A stretch of 25,391 nt of DNA, from the NCBI GenBank assembly GCA_021323155.1, contig JAJTCI010000003.1, positions 1-25,391 on the forward strand. The letters are read 5' to 3'. The DNA is from Chitinophagaceae bacterium (lineage in GTDB: Bacteria; Bacteroidota; Bacteroidia; Chitinophagales; Chitinophagaceae). Under the pieces are notes generated by a model. The model was not told the origin of the DNA and made no database searches. It worked only from the letters and a program-made list of their open reading frames with translations. This document shows positions 14,358 through 21,709 of this stretch, one piece after another. Both the position numbers and the translations under genes were made by a program. Position 1 is the first letter of the stretch. Each line of letters opens with the position of its first letter.

Positions 14358-15701
14358 TTATCTTCTGGTTTGAGCAGGAAGGTCGATCACACAGCGAAAG
14401 CCGACGTATGATTTCGCAGTGTCCTGGTACTCATAATTCCTGGTGCCGGTCTGAAGGTAATATGCCACGTCTTTCCAGCTTCCGCCGCGAACCACCTTAC
14501 GCTGCATTCTCGGGGGATCGCCTTTTGATATCAGCGTTCCATCGGGACCATATATATCGCTTTTGGCGTTGAGACGAACATCGGGGTTCATATCGTGCTG
14601 GAAATTATAGGCGCCTTCATAGTAGTAAGATGAGGTCCACTCGGCTACGTTACCTGCCATATTATACAGGCCCCAGTCGTTTGGCCAATAAGCATCGGCC
14701 CTTACCGTATAGAAACCTCCGTCTTCAGGATAGTTACCACGGCCGGGTTTGAAGTTGGCAAGCAGGCAACCTTTCTTGTTCCTCAGGTAATAGTTACCCC
14801 AGGGGTACATGGATTGCTGGCGGCCACCGCGTGCTGCGTATTCCCACTCAGCTTCTGTAGGAAGGCGGAAATCGCTTTCCACTGCATACTTGTTCCTTTC
14901 CAGAAAGCTGTTGAGGTAATGAGATCTCCAGTGGGCGAAAGCCATCGCCTGCCTCCAGCTAACTCCTACCACGGGGTAGTTGCCAAAGCTGGGGTGAGCG
15001 AAGTATCTCCGCGTCATTGGATCGTTATAAGAGTAAGACCAGTCCCTCATCCACACGAGTGTGTCAGGATAGATCTTTTCGTCGAATCGTATGATGAATT
15101 TGCTTCTTGGCTGGCGCGGTAATTTGTTCTCGATCTTCGCCGCTTCTTTCAGGTCGAAGTACTCGATGTGATAAATGACTTTGTCCGGGTCGAGTTCCAT
15201 CCGTCCATTCAGACGATCGCTCACACCCACCATCAGCTTCTCCGCTATTTTTTCCACGACTTTGGGGTCGTTGTACTTAACGGTCTTCATCTTCTTCCAG
15301 TCAACAGCCGTATCACCATTCACGCCGATCTTCAGGAAAGCACCTCCGCCGTTATCGGACATAGCGCGGGCCGCGATCGAATCCCGTACCCACCATGCGA
15401 ACTGGCGGTATTCGTTATTCGTGATCTCGGTGGCGTCCATCCAGAAACCGTTGATAGAAACTTGCTTGTTGCGTGCGGTGAAGTTATAGTTCATGTCCTC
15501 ATCACTGGGGCCCATGTGGAATGTTCCTGGCGGAATATATACCATGCCCAGTGGTTTACCCATGCTCTTCTTGGTGCTGGGGGCCACACCCATAAGTTGG
15601 CCATTGTCAGGCAACCCCTTAGTTTTCCCCTTCTTGCTACAACTGGTCATACCAAATACCAGAGCAGTCAATGCTGTAACAGCGATCAGTTGGCGTTTCA
15701 T
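14358..15701 (-). CDS. gldK: gliding motility / type IX secretion lipoprotein GldK
   Basis: Outer-membrane-anchored lipoprotein that builds the type IX ring with GldN (PorK in Porphyromonas). It has 447 residues from the chosen start. Signal peptide MKRQLIAVTALTALVFGMTSC ends in lipobox MTSC, with Cys21 lipidated. The mature protein is a formylglycine-generating-enzyme/sulfatase-modifying fold. Its marks include PLGMVYIPPGTFHMGPSDED, DATEITNNEYRQF, PVVGVSWRQAMAFAHW, FRLPTEAEWEYAARGG, GNVAEWTSSYYYEG, VVRGGSWKD and VGFRCV. It is a structural homologue without the enzyme's cysteine pair. An upstream in-frame ATG at 15752 would add 17 residues and destroy the signal peptide. A full promoter lies at 15731-15760, downstream of that ATG, so the 15701 start is preferred. 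It is first gene of the operon. Confidence 0.95.
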   Translation of the reverse strand: MKRQLIAVTALTALVFGMTSCSKKGKTKGLPDNGQLMGVAPSTKKSMGKPLGMVYIPPGTFHMGPSDEDMNYNFTARNKQVSINGFWMDATEITNNEYRQFAWWVRDSIAARAMSDNGGGAFLKIGVNGDTAVDWKKMKTVKYNDPKVVEKIAEKLMVGVSDRLNGRMELDPDKVIYHIEYFDLKEAAKIENKLPRQPRSKFIIRFDEKIYPDTLVWMRDWSYSYNDPMTRRYFAHPSFGNYPVVGVSWRQAMAFAHWRSHYLNSFLERNKYAVESDFRLPTEAEWEYAARGGRQQSMYPWGNYYLRNKKGCLLANFKPGRGNYPEDGGFYTVRADAYWPNDWGLYNMAGNVAEWTSSYYYEGAYNFQHDMNPDVRLNAKSDIYGPDGTLISKGDPPRMQRKVVRGGSWKDVAYYLQTGTRNYEYQDTAKSYVGFRCVIDLPAQTRR

Positions 15702-15730
15702 TCCTTTTAATCTAAGATTGAGGTAGTGGA

Positions 15731-15760
15731 CAAATATAATGATATAATTCAATCAACCAA
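15731..15760 (-). promoter_or_regulatory. promoter of the gldKLMN operon
   Basis: On the minus strand TTG (15758-15760) and an exact -7 element TATATTTG (15731-15738) are separated by 19 nt, the spacing and consensus of Bacteroidota housekeeping promoters. The predicted leader is about 25 nt to the gldK start. It is the best promoter match in the window. Confidence 0.75.
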
Positions 15761-15766
15761 TTCCGG

Positions 15767-15825
15767 TACCGTTTTTTAAGAATTGAACCAACTCCAAAAA
15801 AGAGTGCCGGTCATGAAAAACGGTA
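15767..15825. repeat. 10-bp inverted repeat upstream of the gldK promoter
   Basis: TACCGTTTTT (15767-15776) and AAAAACGGTA (15816-15825) are perfect complements separated by 39 nt. An eight-T run follows on the plus strand (15831-15838). It sits between the DUF255 gene end and the gldK promoter. On the minus strand no T-run follows, so it is not an obvious terminator for the DUF255 gene. It may be a regulator site or transcription-end structure. Confidence 0.4.
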
Positions 15826-15883
15826 GTATGTTTTTTTTATTGTGTTAACGGACTACTAAAACGCTGTTTCCCTTGTGATTGAT

Positions 15884-17914
15884 TCATTTCTTCATTTCGC
15901 CAAGAAGCGCTTCCACACTGTCATGCGGCCGGGTGCAGACATAATTTTTACAATGATATATCAAGGTTTTTCCTATGTATCTGTTGCGCAATAAGGGGAA
16001 ATTTTCATCACCTTTTTCAGCGCTTTGCAACACTTTATCCGGCACAAAAACCGGCAGCAATTCTGCGAGTATACGCATCGTCTCATCCCCCGTTACGGCG
16101 AGCTCGCGAACACCATGAACCATCAACTGCGCCTGCTGTGCCCAGCATCCGAAGGAGGTAGGATAACGCGTGATCGCCGACCTCAGCGAAAGGGTCATGG
16201 CGTTGGCTCTTTCCTCCCATTCCGGCAGGTCAAACGCCTTGGCCAGGTAGCGTAATACCCCTGCCATCACCGCGTTACCCGACGGGGTGGCGCCGTCATA
16301 GACCTCTTTTTTCCGTATGATCACGTCTTGTTGACCCTGCGGCGTATAGTAGAACATAATACCCGCCTCATCACTGTAATCCAGCAAGATAATTTCAGCT
16401 ATTTCCTTGGCTTTCAACAGGTATGCAGCATCAGCGGTGATCTCCTGCAGGTGGATACAGGCCTGCGCCAGGTAAGCCAGGTCATCCAGGAAAGCAGGGA
16501 TACGGGCCCTGCCTGTCTTATACGTATGGTGCCACCTGCCATCCACGTATAATTTTTCCTCGAGGAAGGCCATATTCCGGACGGCAGCTACTTTGTATTC
16601 CTCATTCAACGTAGCAGCAAACGCTTTACTTAGGGCGGTGTTCATCAGCGCGTTCCAACCGAGGAGCACCTTGTCGTCCAGGAGGGGGCGTATGCGTTTG
16701 TCCCGCGCCGCCATCAGTTCCTGCCGGCCGGCCTCCATAAAGTGCTGAAATTCAGCAAGGCCTATTCCACTGGTTGCAGCAAATTCATGAGCGGGTGTTT
16801 GAACCCGTAGGATGTTCGTATGCTCCCAGTTTCCCTTTGTGGTGATATCGTAGAACGAGCAAAACAACGCTCCCTCCTCCCCTAGAATCTCCATCACTTC
16901 GTCTCGTGACCAGGTATAGAATTTACCCTCGACACCTTCACTGTCCGCATCGAGGGCACTGAAAAAACCACCATCAGCTTCCTGCAGTTCACGCCGAACG
17001 AAATCAACGGTACCGCGAATGACTTCGGCATATAACCCCCTGCCCGTTAACTGGAGGGCTTCCGCCAGTGCCGAAACCAACAATGCATTGTCATACAGCA
17101 TCTTTTCGAAATGCGGGGCCAGCCATTCCGCATCGGTGCTGTAGCGGGCAAAGCCGCCACCCAGGTGATCATAGATACCGCCCTGGCACATCTTGTCAAG
17201 GCTCAGTAACGCCTGGTCCAGGGTTTCGGCGTCATCTGTAAAATAGTGGTGCCGTAGGAGGTATTGAATAGTGAAGGTCTGCGGGAATTTGGGTGCCGCC
17301 CCGAAACCGCCATGTATCCTGTCCGCCTGTTTCATCATATTGGCGGCCATTGTCTCCAGGTCAGCCGGCGTGAACTGGTCTTGGGGACCAGCGGTACCAA
17401 ACGCGTTGGAACTGGAAAGGTGAGCGGTCAGGTTTTCGGCCTGGGATGCCAGTTCATGTTTTCGTTCGGAATAAGCCTGCTTCACCCCTTGCAATACGTC
17501 TTTCCAGCTTGGCCGGTTGAAAGCGGCACGGGGTGGAAAATAGGTTCCGCCATAAAAGGGCTTGCCATCAGGCATGAGGAAAACGTTGAGCGGCCAGCCA
17601 CCGTTGCCCGCGATGGCCTGCACCGCATCCATGTAAATATGATCCAGGTCGGGGCGCTCTTCCCGGTCAATTTTGATATTGATGAAATGTTCGTTCATCA
17701 GCCTGGCCGTTTCCGCATCCTCAAAACTCTCCCTTTCCATCACGTGGCACCAATGACAGGCCGCATAACCGATGCTCACGAGTATGGGTTTGTCCTCGGC
17801 CACCGCTTTTTGTAACGCCTCATCACCCCAGGGGTACCAGTCAACAGGGTTATGTGCATGCTGGAGCAGGTAAGGACTGGATTCGTGGATGAGGCGATTC
17901 GTATGTTCGGCCAT
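15884..17914 (-). CDS. thioredoxin-domain protein of the YyaL / SSP411 (DUF255) family
   Basis: A 676-residue, probably cytoplasmic protein; its exact activity is unknown in bacteria. The N-terminus (about 1-165) is a thioredoxin-like DUF255 domain. Its family signature is RLIHESSPYLLQHAHNPVDW, with the redox motif Cys53-His-Trp-Cys56 (AACHWCHVM) and DREERPDLDHIY then GGWPLNVFL. The remainder (about 190-660) is an (alpha/alpha)6 six-hairpin domain like glycoside hydrolases and mannosyl epimerases, with GGIYDHLGGGFARYSTDAEW, PHFEKMLYDNALL and a GKFYTWSRDEV segment. All family hallmarks are intact. It lies between the gld operon and the hemD-like terminator, with no partner gene, so it is likely its own unit. 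The start MAEHTNRLIHESSPY has the usual short lead before the signature. Confidence 0.93.
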   Translation of the reverse strand: MAEHTNRLIHESSPYLLQHAHNPVDWYPWGDEALQKAVAEDKPILVSIGYAACHWCHVMERESFEDAETARLMNEHFINIKIDREERPDLDHIYMDAVQAIAGNGGWPLNVFLMPDGKPFYGGTYFPPRAAFNRPSWKDVLQGVKQAYSERKHELASQAENLTAHLSSSNAFGTAGPQDQFTPADLETMAANMMKQADRIHGGFGAAPKFPQTFTIQYLLRHHYFTDDAETLDQALLSLDKMCQGGIYDHLGGGFARYSTDAEWLAPHFEKMLYDNALLVSALAEALQLTGRGLYAEVIRGTVDFVRRELQEADGGFFSALDADSEGVEGKFYTWSRDEVMEILGEEGALFCSFYDITTKGNWEHTNILRVQTPAHEFAATSGIGLAEFQHFMEAGRQELMAARDKRIRPLLDDKVLLGWNALMNTALSKAFAATLNEEYKVAAVRNMAFLEEKLYVDGRWHHTYKTGRARIPAFLDDLAYLAQACIHLQEITADAAYLLKAKEIAEIILLDYSDEAGIMFYYTPQGQQDVIIRKKEVYDGATPSGNAVMAGVLRYLAKAFDLPEWEERANAMTLSLRSAITRYPTSFGCWAQQAQLMVHGVRELAVTGDETMRILAELLPVFVPDKVLQSAEKGDENFPLLRNRYIGKTLIYHCKNYVCTRPHDSVEALLGEMKK

Positions 17915-17984
17915 ATAAAATGGTTGATGGAATGTTGAACGAAAGAGTATACAAAACTGGGCATTTAATCACCAGGCTGCAAAA

Positions 17985-18019
17985 GAAAATGCCTCGCTCT
18001 TTTGGAGCGAGGCATTTTC
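17985..18019 (-). terminator. terminator after the hemD-like gene
   Basis: A 15-bp perfect stem, GAAAATGCCTCGCTC with GAGCGAGGCATTTTC, surrounds a TTTTG loop. On the minus strand it runs into TTTTC-TTTTG. It lies 10 nt beyond the hemD-like stop codon and ends the Omp85-DUF4271-hemD transcript. Confidence 0.9.
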
Positions 18020-18029
18020 AACAATTCGT

Positions 18030-18824
18030 TTATTTCTTATGCATGGCCAGGAATTTTTCCAAAGCGGCCACCATACTGGGCGACTGTGGCGCCGGTGCTT
18101 TTATATCCAGTTGCAGGCCCGCCTCTTCAGCCGCCTTACAGGTGTTACTGCCGAAAGTACCGATATACATCCCGTTCTGCCGGAACTTGGGATAATTGTC
18201 AAACAGGCTTTTGATACCACTAGGGGTAAAGAAGCAGATCACGTCAAAATCATCCTCCTTAGGCATGATCTCTTTGATGTTGTTACTCACGGTCCGGTAC
18301 ATAAAGGCAAGCTGGAACTCGCAGCTGTGGGATTTCAGCCAACCCACGATCTCGTTATCCTGCTGGTTCTCGCTACACACGTAAAGGAATCTTTCGTTTT
18401 CCTTGTGTTTGTTGATCACATCGAACAGGCTTTTGTTGGTGCCATCTGCGCCATAGAACACTTTTCGCTTCCTGTACAGGATGAACTTCTGGAGGTATAG
18501 TGCGACAGCCTCGGTGATACAGAAGTATTTGGTATCCTGCGCCACGGTGATCTTCATTTCATCGCAGGTGCGGAAGAAATGGTCGATGGCGTTCCGGCTG
18601 GTGAAAATGACGGCTGAGTACTGGGCGATATCGATCTTCTGCTTTCGGAATTCACGTGCAGGGATCGGTTCCAGTTTGATAAAAGGATGAAAGATCAGCT
18701 CAACGCTGTATTTCCTCGCGAGGTCGAAGTATGGTGACTTATCGCTTTCCGGTTTCGGTTGGGTTATCAGGACCTTCTTGACTGCCTTGGCAGCCGTTGA
18801 ATTTTTTGACCCGTTTTTCACCAT
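18030..18824 (-). CDS. hemD: uroporphyrinogen-III synthase-like protein
   Basis: Matches the HemD family, which closes and flips the last ring of hydroxymethylbilane to give uroporphyrinogen III in tetrapyrrole synthesis. The 264 residues are normal in length. A basic lead (1-17) precedes VLITQPKPESDKSPYFDLA. Later marks are VIFTSRNAIDHFF (about 75-87), the CITEAVALYLQK segment, FYGADGTNKSLFDVI, and DVICFFTPSGIKSLFD (about 195-210) with TFGSNTCKAAEEAGL near 225-240. These are the two Rossmann-like halves of HemD; HemD is poorly conserved, so activity is inferred. It follows the DUF4271 gene by 26 nt and ends at a strong terminator. No other biosynthetic heme gene is beside it; hemW lies 2.9 kb away, divergent. 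Confidence 0.82.
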   Translation of the reverse strand: MVKNGSKNSTAAKAVKKVLITQPKPESDKSPYFDLARKYSVELIFHPFIKLEPIPAREFRKQKIDIAQYSAVIFTSRNAIDHFFRTCDEMKITVAQDTKYFCITEAVALYLQKFILYRKRKVFYGADGTNKSLFDVINKHKENERFLYVCSENQQDNEIVGWLKSHSCEFQLAFMYRTVSNNIKEIMPKEDDFDVICFFTPSGIKSLFDNYPKFRQNGMYIGTFGSNTCKAAEEAGLQLDIKAPAPQSPSMVAALEKFLAMHKK

Positions 18825-18850
18825 GCTGTTGATCTAAGGTTGGTACAAAT

Positions 18851-19867
18851 TTAAAATCTTCCGTCGATATAATTGAACACGACCTTGCCGATGACCAGCA
18901 ACGGTACAATTTCAACGCCGCAAAGGTAGAGGAAAAAATGAAAAGGACTGATGTGCAGGTCCTTTCGAAAGCTTTTAAGCGAAACGAAATACCTGTAAAA
19001 AAAGAGTAATGCGAGTAATATCAGCGAAGCCGTGATCGCGGCCTGTACCAGTGATGCTTCTGAAAAGGCGATCACCAGGATGAAGGGTATCAGCATTACC
19101 CCAATGATCTTATTGATTAGGAATACAATAAATATGTAGGTTTCCGCTCCTTCTTTTGCGTTGAACACCCACCCGGCGAAATTGAGGAACAAAAACTTTC
19201 CTACGTATAATACCATTAACGCCAGCCCGCTGTACAGGAGCAATTTCCAGAAGGGAAAGATGTTCCAACTGTAATGCTGCAAAAGCAACGTCAGGTAAAA
19301 CGCTCCGCTTAAAAAGAAAAGCAGGTTCATCAGCAACGACCCAAGGTTTTGCTGCAGCAGTTGTTCGCGGGTCTGTTTCTGGCGGAATGTTGTCTGGAAA
19401 AAAAGACGGAACGTATTTTGGAAATACTTGGGGAACAACAACCGCGTAAACGCCACGAAGAACAGCAGGCCTGCCAACAGGTAGAACACCGCGTCTTTCG
19501 ACACCGGCAAACGTTCCTTCATCAGCATGTAAACCGGTGGCTGGCCAAACGCCAGGTGCGGGTGCTTAAAATAGGAATGAAAGGTGGTGGTGTCCCTGAA
19601 AACGGGAGGGGCCACTACAATACCAAGAGAATCACCCCGCAGGCTGTCAGCCGGTGAGACACGGGCGGTATCGCGGGAAACAGTATCGCGTATGGTAACA
19701 CGGGGTCTCACAACAGGACGCGGGACTCTCCGGGTGGTGTCCACTTTCGGACGGGATGTATCCTTTGCGCTGGTATCCGTTCTCGTTGGAATGGTATCCT
19801 GTTGTGCGGCCAGCTCTGTAACACTACAGATCAACAGGAAAAGAAACAAGATCGGCTTAGGACTCAT
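18851..19867 (-). CDS. DUF4271 integral membrane protein
   Basis: A 338-residue membrane protein of unknown biochemical function, typical of Bacteroidota. From the chosen start the N-terminus MSPKPILFLFLLICSVTELAAQ is a signal peptide. An exported stretch at about 23-85, rich in Thr, Arg, Asp and Pro, follows with repeated DT pairs (TRTDTSAKDTSRPKVDTT, then RDTVSRDTARV). About seven hydrophobic segments fill residues 115-338, with a short basic loop around QKQTREQLLQQN. An upstream in-frame ATG at 19891 would add eight residues before the signal peptide and is less likely. It follows the Omp85-like gene by 34 nt and precedes hemD by 26 nt, so the three form one operon. An exact -7-like element sits 6 nt before the start, perhaps by chance. 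Confidence 0.82.
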   Translation of the reverse strand: MSPKPILFLFLLICSVTELAAQQDTIPTRTDTSAKDTSRPKVDTTRRVPRPVVRPRVTIRDTVSRDTARVSPADSLRGDSLGIVVAPPVFRDTTTFHSYFKHPHLAFGQPPVYMLMKERLPVSKDAVFYLLAGLLFFVAFTRLLFPKYFQNTFRLFFQTTFRQKQTREQLLQQNLGSLLMNLLFFLSGAFYLTLLLQHYSWNIFPFWKLLLYSGLALMVLYVGKFLFLNFAGWVFNAKEGAETYIFIVFLINKIIGVMLIPFILVIAFSEASLVQAAITASLILLALLFFYRYFVSLKSFRKDLHISPFHFFLYLCGVEIVPLLVIGKVVFNYIDGRF

Positions 19868-19873
19868 CTGGCG

Positions 19874-19881
19874 CAAAAATA
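19874..19881 (-). promoter_or_regulatory. -7-like element before the DUF4271 gene
   Basis: Minus-strand TATTTTTG matches the -7 consensus exactly but ends only 6 nt before the start at 19867, and no -33 TTG is seen. If used it would give a nearly leaderless mRNA; read-through from the Omp85-like gene is the simpler source. Confidence 0.25.
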
Positions 19882-19901
19882 AGTAAGCCACTTCTTGCCG
19901 G

Positions 19902-21677
19902 CTAAAAAAAGCTGGTATAGCCGAAATGAATTTTAGACTGCCGCAGGTTGAGTCTCACGTCGTCTCGTTTACCCAGCGCATAGCTGATGTTGAAAATGCC
20001 CTGCTTTAACTGGAAGGCCATGCCACCCCCAACCCCAATGTAGGTGTGATCGAAAGCGCTGACCTCATTTTTAAAGTTGGACCATCCCGCATCTACGAAC
20101 CCGAAGAAATATGAATTCAGGTCAACCAGGTAACGGTACTCGATACCTGCCACTGCAAACCGGTTGGCATAAATGCTCTCTTCGTCGAAGCCACGCAGCA
20201 GGTGGTAGCCACCCAGCTGGAACATTTCATTGCGGAAATAGTTCGGCGTCTCCAGCCAGCCAGCCTGTACGGCGATTTTTAATGCCGCCTGTTTAGCTAC
20301 TGGGAAATACCGGGCCCCACTCAGCCTGAAGCGCAGCTGGTAGCTGTTCCGGCGGATGGAATCATACAAAGCGCCGTAGTTGAAGGATGGGTCTTTTATT
20401 TGAGTAACGGCATTATTCTGCCGGATCTCCTTTCTTCCGGCAGATGCGGAGACCGAAAGCTCTGACCCCCTGCGCGGATTGAAACGGTAATCCGTATTGA
20501 TGAATATATATTCCAGGCCCAGGCTTAAGGTTGACATGTCAATTATATCGGGTAATCTTTTAGTGAACTTCACCGAATTTGTATCGATGTCAAGCAGGTT
20601 GGTGCGCTGTGATTGCAGCAGGATGTTAAACGACCGGTTCCTGCCAAACGCATATTGAACACCGAGCCTCCCTTCGATATTTAAGAAAGTGGAATCTTTT
20701 TTATAAAGCTGGAACCCGGTAGTGAGGCCAAAGTCTGACCTGAATATATAAGGTTGCTCGAAAAACAGGAACAGTCGCGGCGACTTTGGTTGTATTTGTT
20801 CCCAGTTAAAGTCGATGGTCTCGCCGCCACCAAAAGCGTTTTTCAAAACAACCTGCGCGTCTGCGGTCAACAGGAACTTGCCGCCGTTTTGTTCGTTGGA
20901 AGGAAGTAATCCCACCAAGGCATCCACCTGGTTGGTCCTTTTTGGCCGGAAATAAAAATTGACCACGTAGCCGGTGGTATGCATGGTAACATTCCAGGGC
21001 TGCGTTTGTTCGAGGTAAGGAAGTTCAAGCAATTTCTGGTCGATACGGTCCAGGATATCCTGGCGGTAAACGCCACCGGTGGGAATGCCCAGGTAATGCA
21101 GCAAAAAACTTTTCGAGATCCTGGCTGTCCCATAAACGCCAACACTGTCCATTTTATAAAGCGGGCCGGCATCGATGAAAAGCCGCGCGCTGATAGAATT
21201 CGACTCCAGGCGAATACTGTCCCACTTCACTTTCGCAAAAGGATAACCGTTGTCCTGGTAATGACTGATGATCTTTTGCGGCAACACCGAGATTGCCATG
21301 GGGTCAGCAATGGTAAACGAAGTAGCGGAAAAGCCCAATGTATTCAGCAGCGGCCAGTCTTTCGGATCTACACGTAGTTCCCGCCACAGGAATTGTTCAC
21401 CGGGATGAAGGTACGCGGTGATGGTATTGGCGTTAACCGCGATGCTATCAATGGAAGCCGCCAGGTATCCTTTGGCCTGCAACATCGCCGGGAACTTCTC
21501 CAGGTAGAGGTCAAGTTCGCCGCGCGACTTGAATGTTGTTTTAAACGATGGCAACGCTACGGGCGACTGGCTTTCTGTTAGTTGTTCAATCCTCAATTGC
21601 AGTTGGGCTTCAGCACCGGTTGTTAGGAAACTGCCAATCACCAGCAGCATCAGCCTGTATAGTCCTAAATTTGCCAT
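19902..21677 (-). CDS. Omp85 (BamA/TamA)-family outer-membrane protein
   Basis: A 591-residue outer-membrane protein of the Omp85 superfamily. Members insert or export other proteins or fold barrels; the client is unknown. The signal peptide MANLGLYRLMLLVIGSFLTTGAEAQ (shown as MANLGLYRLMLL then VIGSFLTTGAEAQ) ends at about 25. POTRA-like repeats cover about 26-250, with FLWRELRVDPKDW, NGYPFAKVKWD and LLELPYLEQTQPW. The beta-barrel runs from about 260, with the superfamily L6 motif LLRGFDEES (RGF) near 505, and the last residue is Phe (YTSFF). A longer open frame begins at 21791, but its first 38 residues are cysteine-rich and lack family look, so the ATG at 21677 is chosen. hemW diverges from it with only 32 nt between the start codons. 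Confidence 0.88.
   Translation of the reverse strand: MANLGLYRLMLLVIGSFLTTGAEAQLQLRIEQLTESQSPVALPSFKTTFKSRGELDLYLEKFPAMLQAKGYLAASIDSIAVNANTITAYLHPGEQFLWRELRVDPKDWPLLNTLGFSATSFTIADPMAISVLPQKIISHYQDNGYPFAKVKWDSIRLESNSISARLFIDAGPLYKMDSVGVYGTARISKSFLLHYLGIPTGGVYRQDILDRIDQKLLELPYLEQTQPWNVTMHTTGYVVNFYFRPKRTNQVDALVGLLPSNEQNGGKFLLTADAQVVLKNAFGGGETIDFNWEQIQPKSPRLFLFFEQPYIFRSDFGLTTGFQLYKKDSTFLNIEGRLGVQYAFGRNRSFNILLQSQRTNLLDIDTNSVKFTKRLPDIIDMSTLSLGLEYIFINTDYRFNPRRGSELSVSASAGRKEIRQNNAVTQIKDPSFNYGALYDSIRRNSYQLRFRLSGARYFPVAKQAALKIAVQAGWLETPNYFRNEMFQLGGYHLLRGFDEESIYANRFAVAGIEYRYLVDLNSYFFGFVDAGWSNFKNEVSAFDHTYIGVGGGMAFQLKQGIFNISYALGKRDDVRLNLRQSKIHFGYTSFF
21666..21673 (+). promoter_or_regulatory. -7 promoter element for hemW
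   Basis: TAAATTTG on the plus strand matches TAnnTTTG exactly and lies 36 nt before the hemW start at 21710. It sits inside the first codons of the divergent Omp85-like gene. No TTG at -33 distance is seen, so strength is uncertain. Confidence 0.4.
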
Positions 21678-21687
21678 CTTCCGGAAA

Positions 21688-21695
21688 CAATTATA
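21688..21695 (-). promoter_or_regulatory. weak -7-like element for the Omp85-like gene
   Basis: Minus-strand TATAATTG matches TAnnTTTG at seven of eight positions, and lies 10 nt before the Omp85-like start at 21677. It would leave a very short leader. It may instead be that the real promoter lies further upstream inside hemW. Confidence 0.25.
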
Positions 21696-21709
21696 ATCAT
21701 TTTCATTGC

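Noticed and set aside
15702..15752. longer start for GldK
   Set aside because: It would place 17 residues before a complete lipoprotein signal peptide, and the operon promoter lies downstream of this ATG.
21548..21709. longer start for HemW
   Set aside because: The extra 54 residues are not HemW-like and are the antisense of the Omp85-like signal-peptide region.
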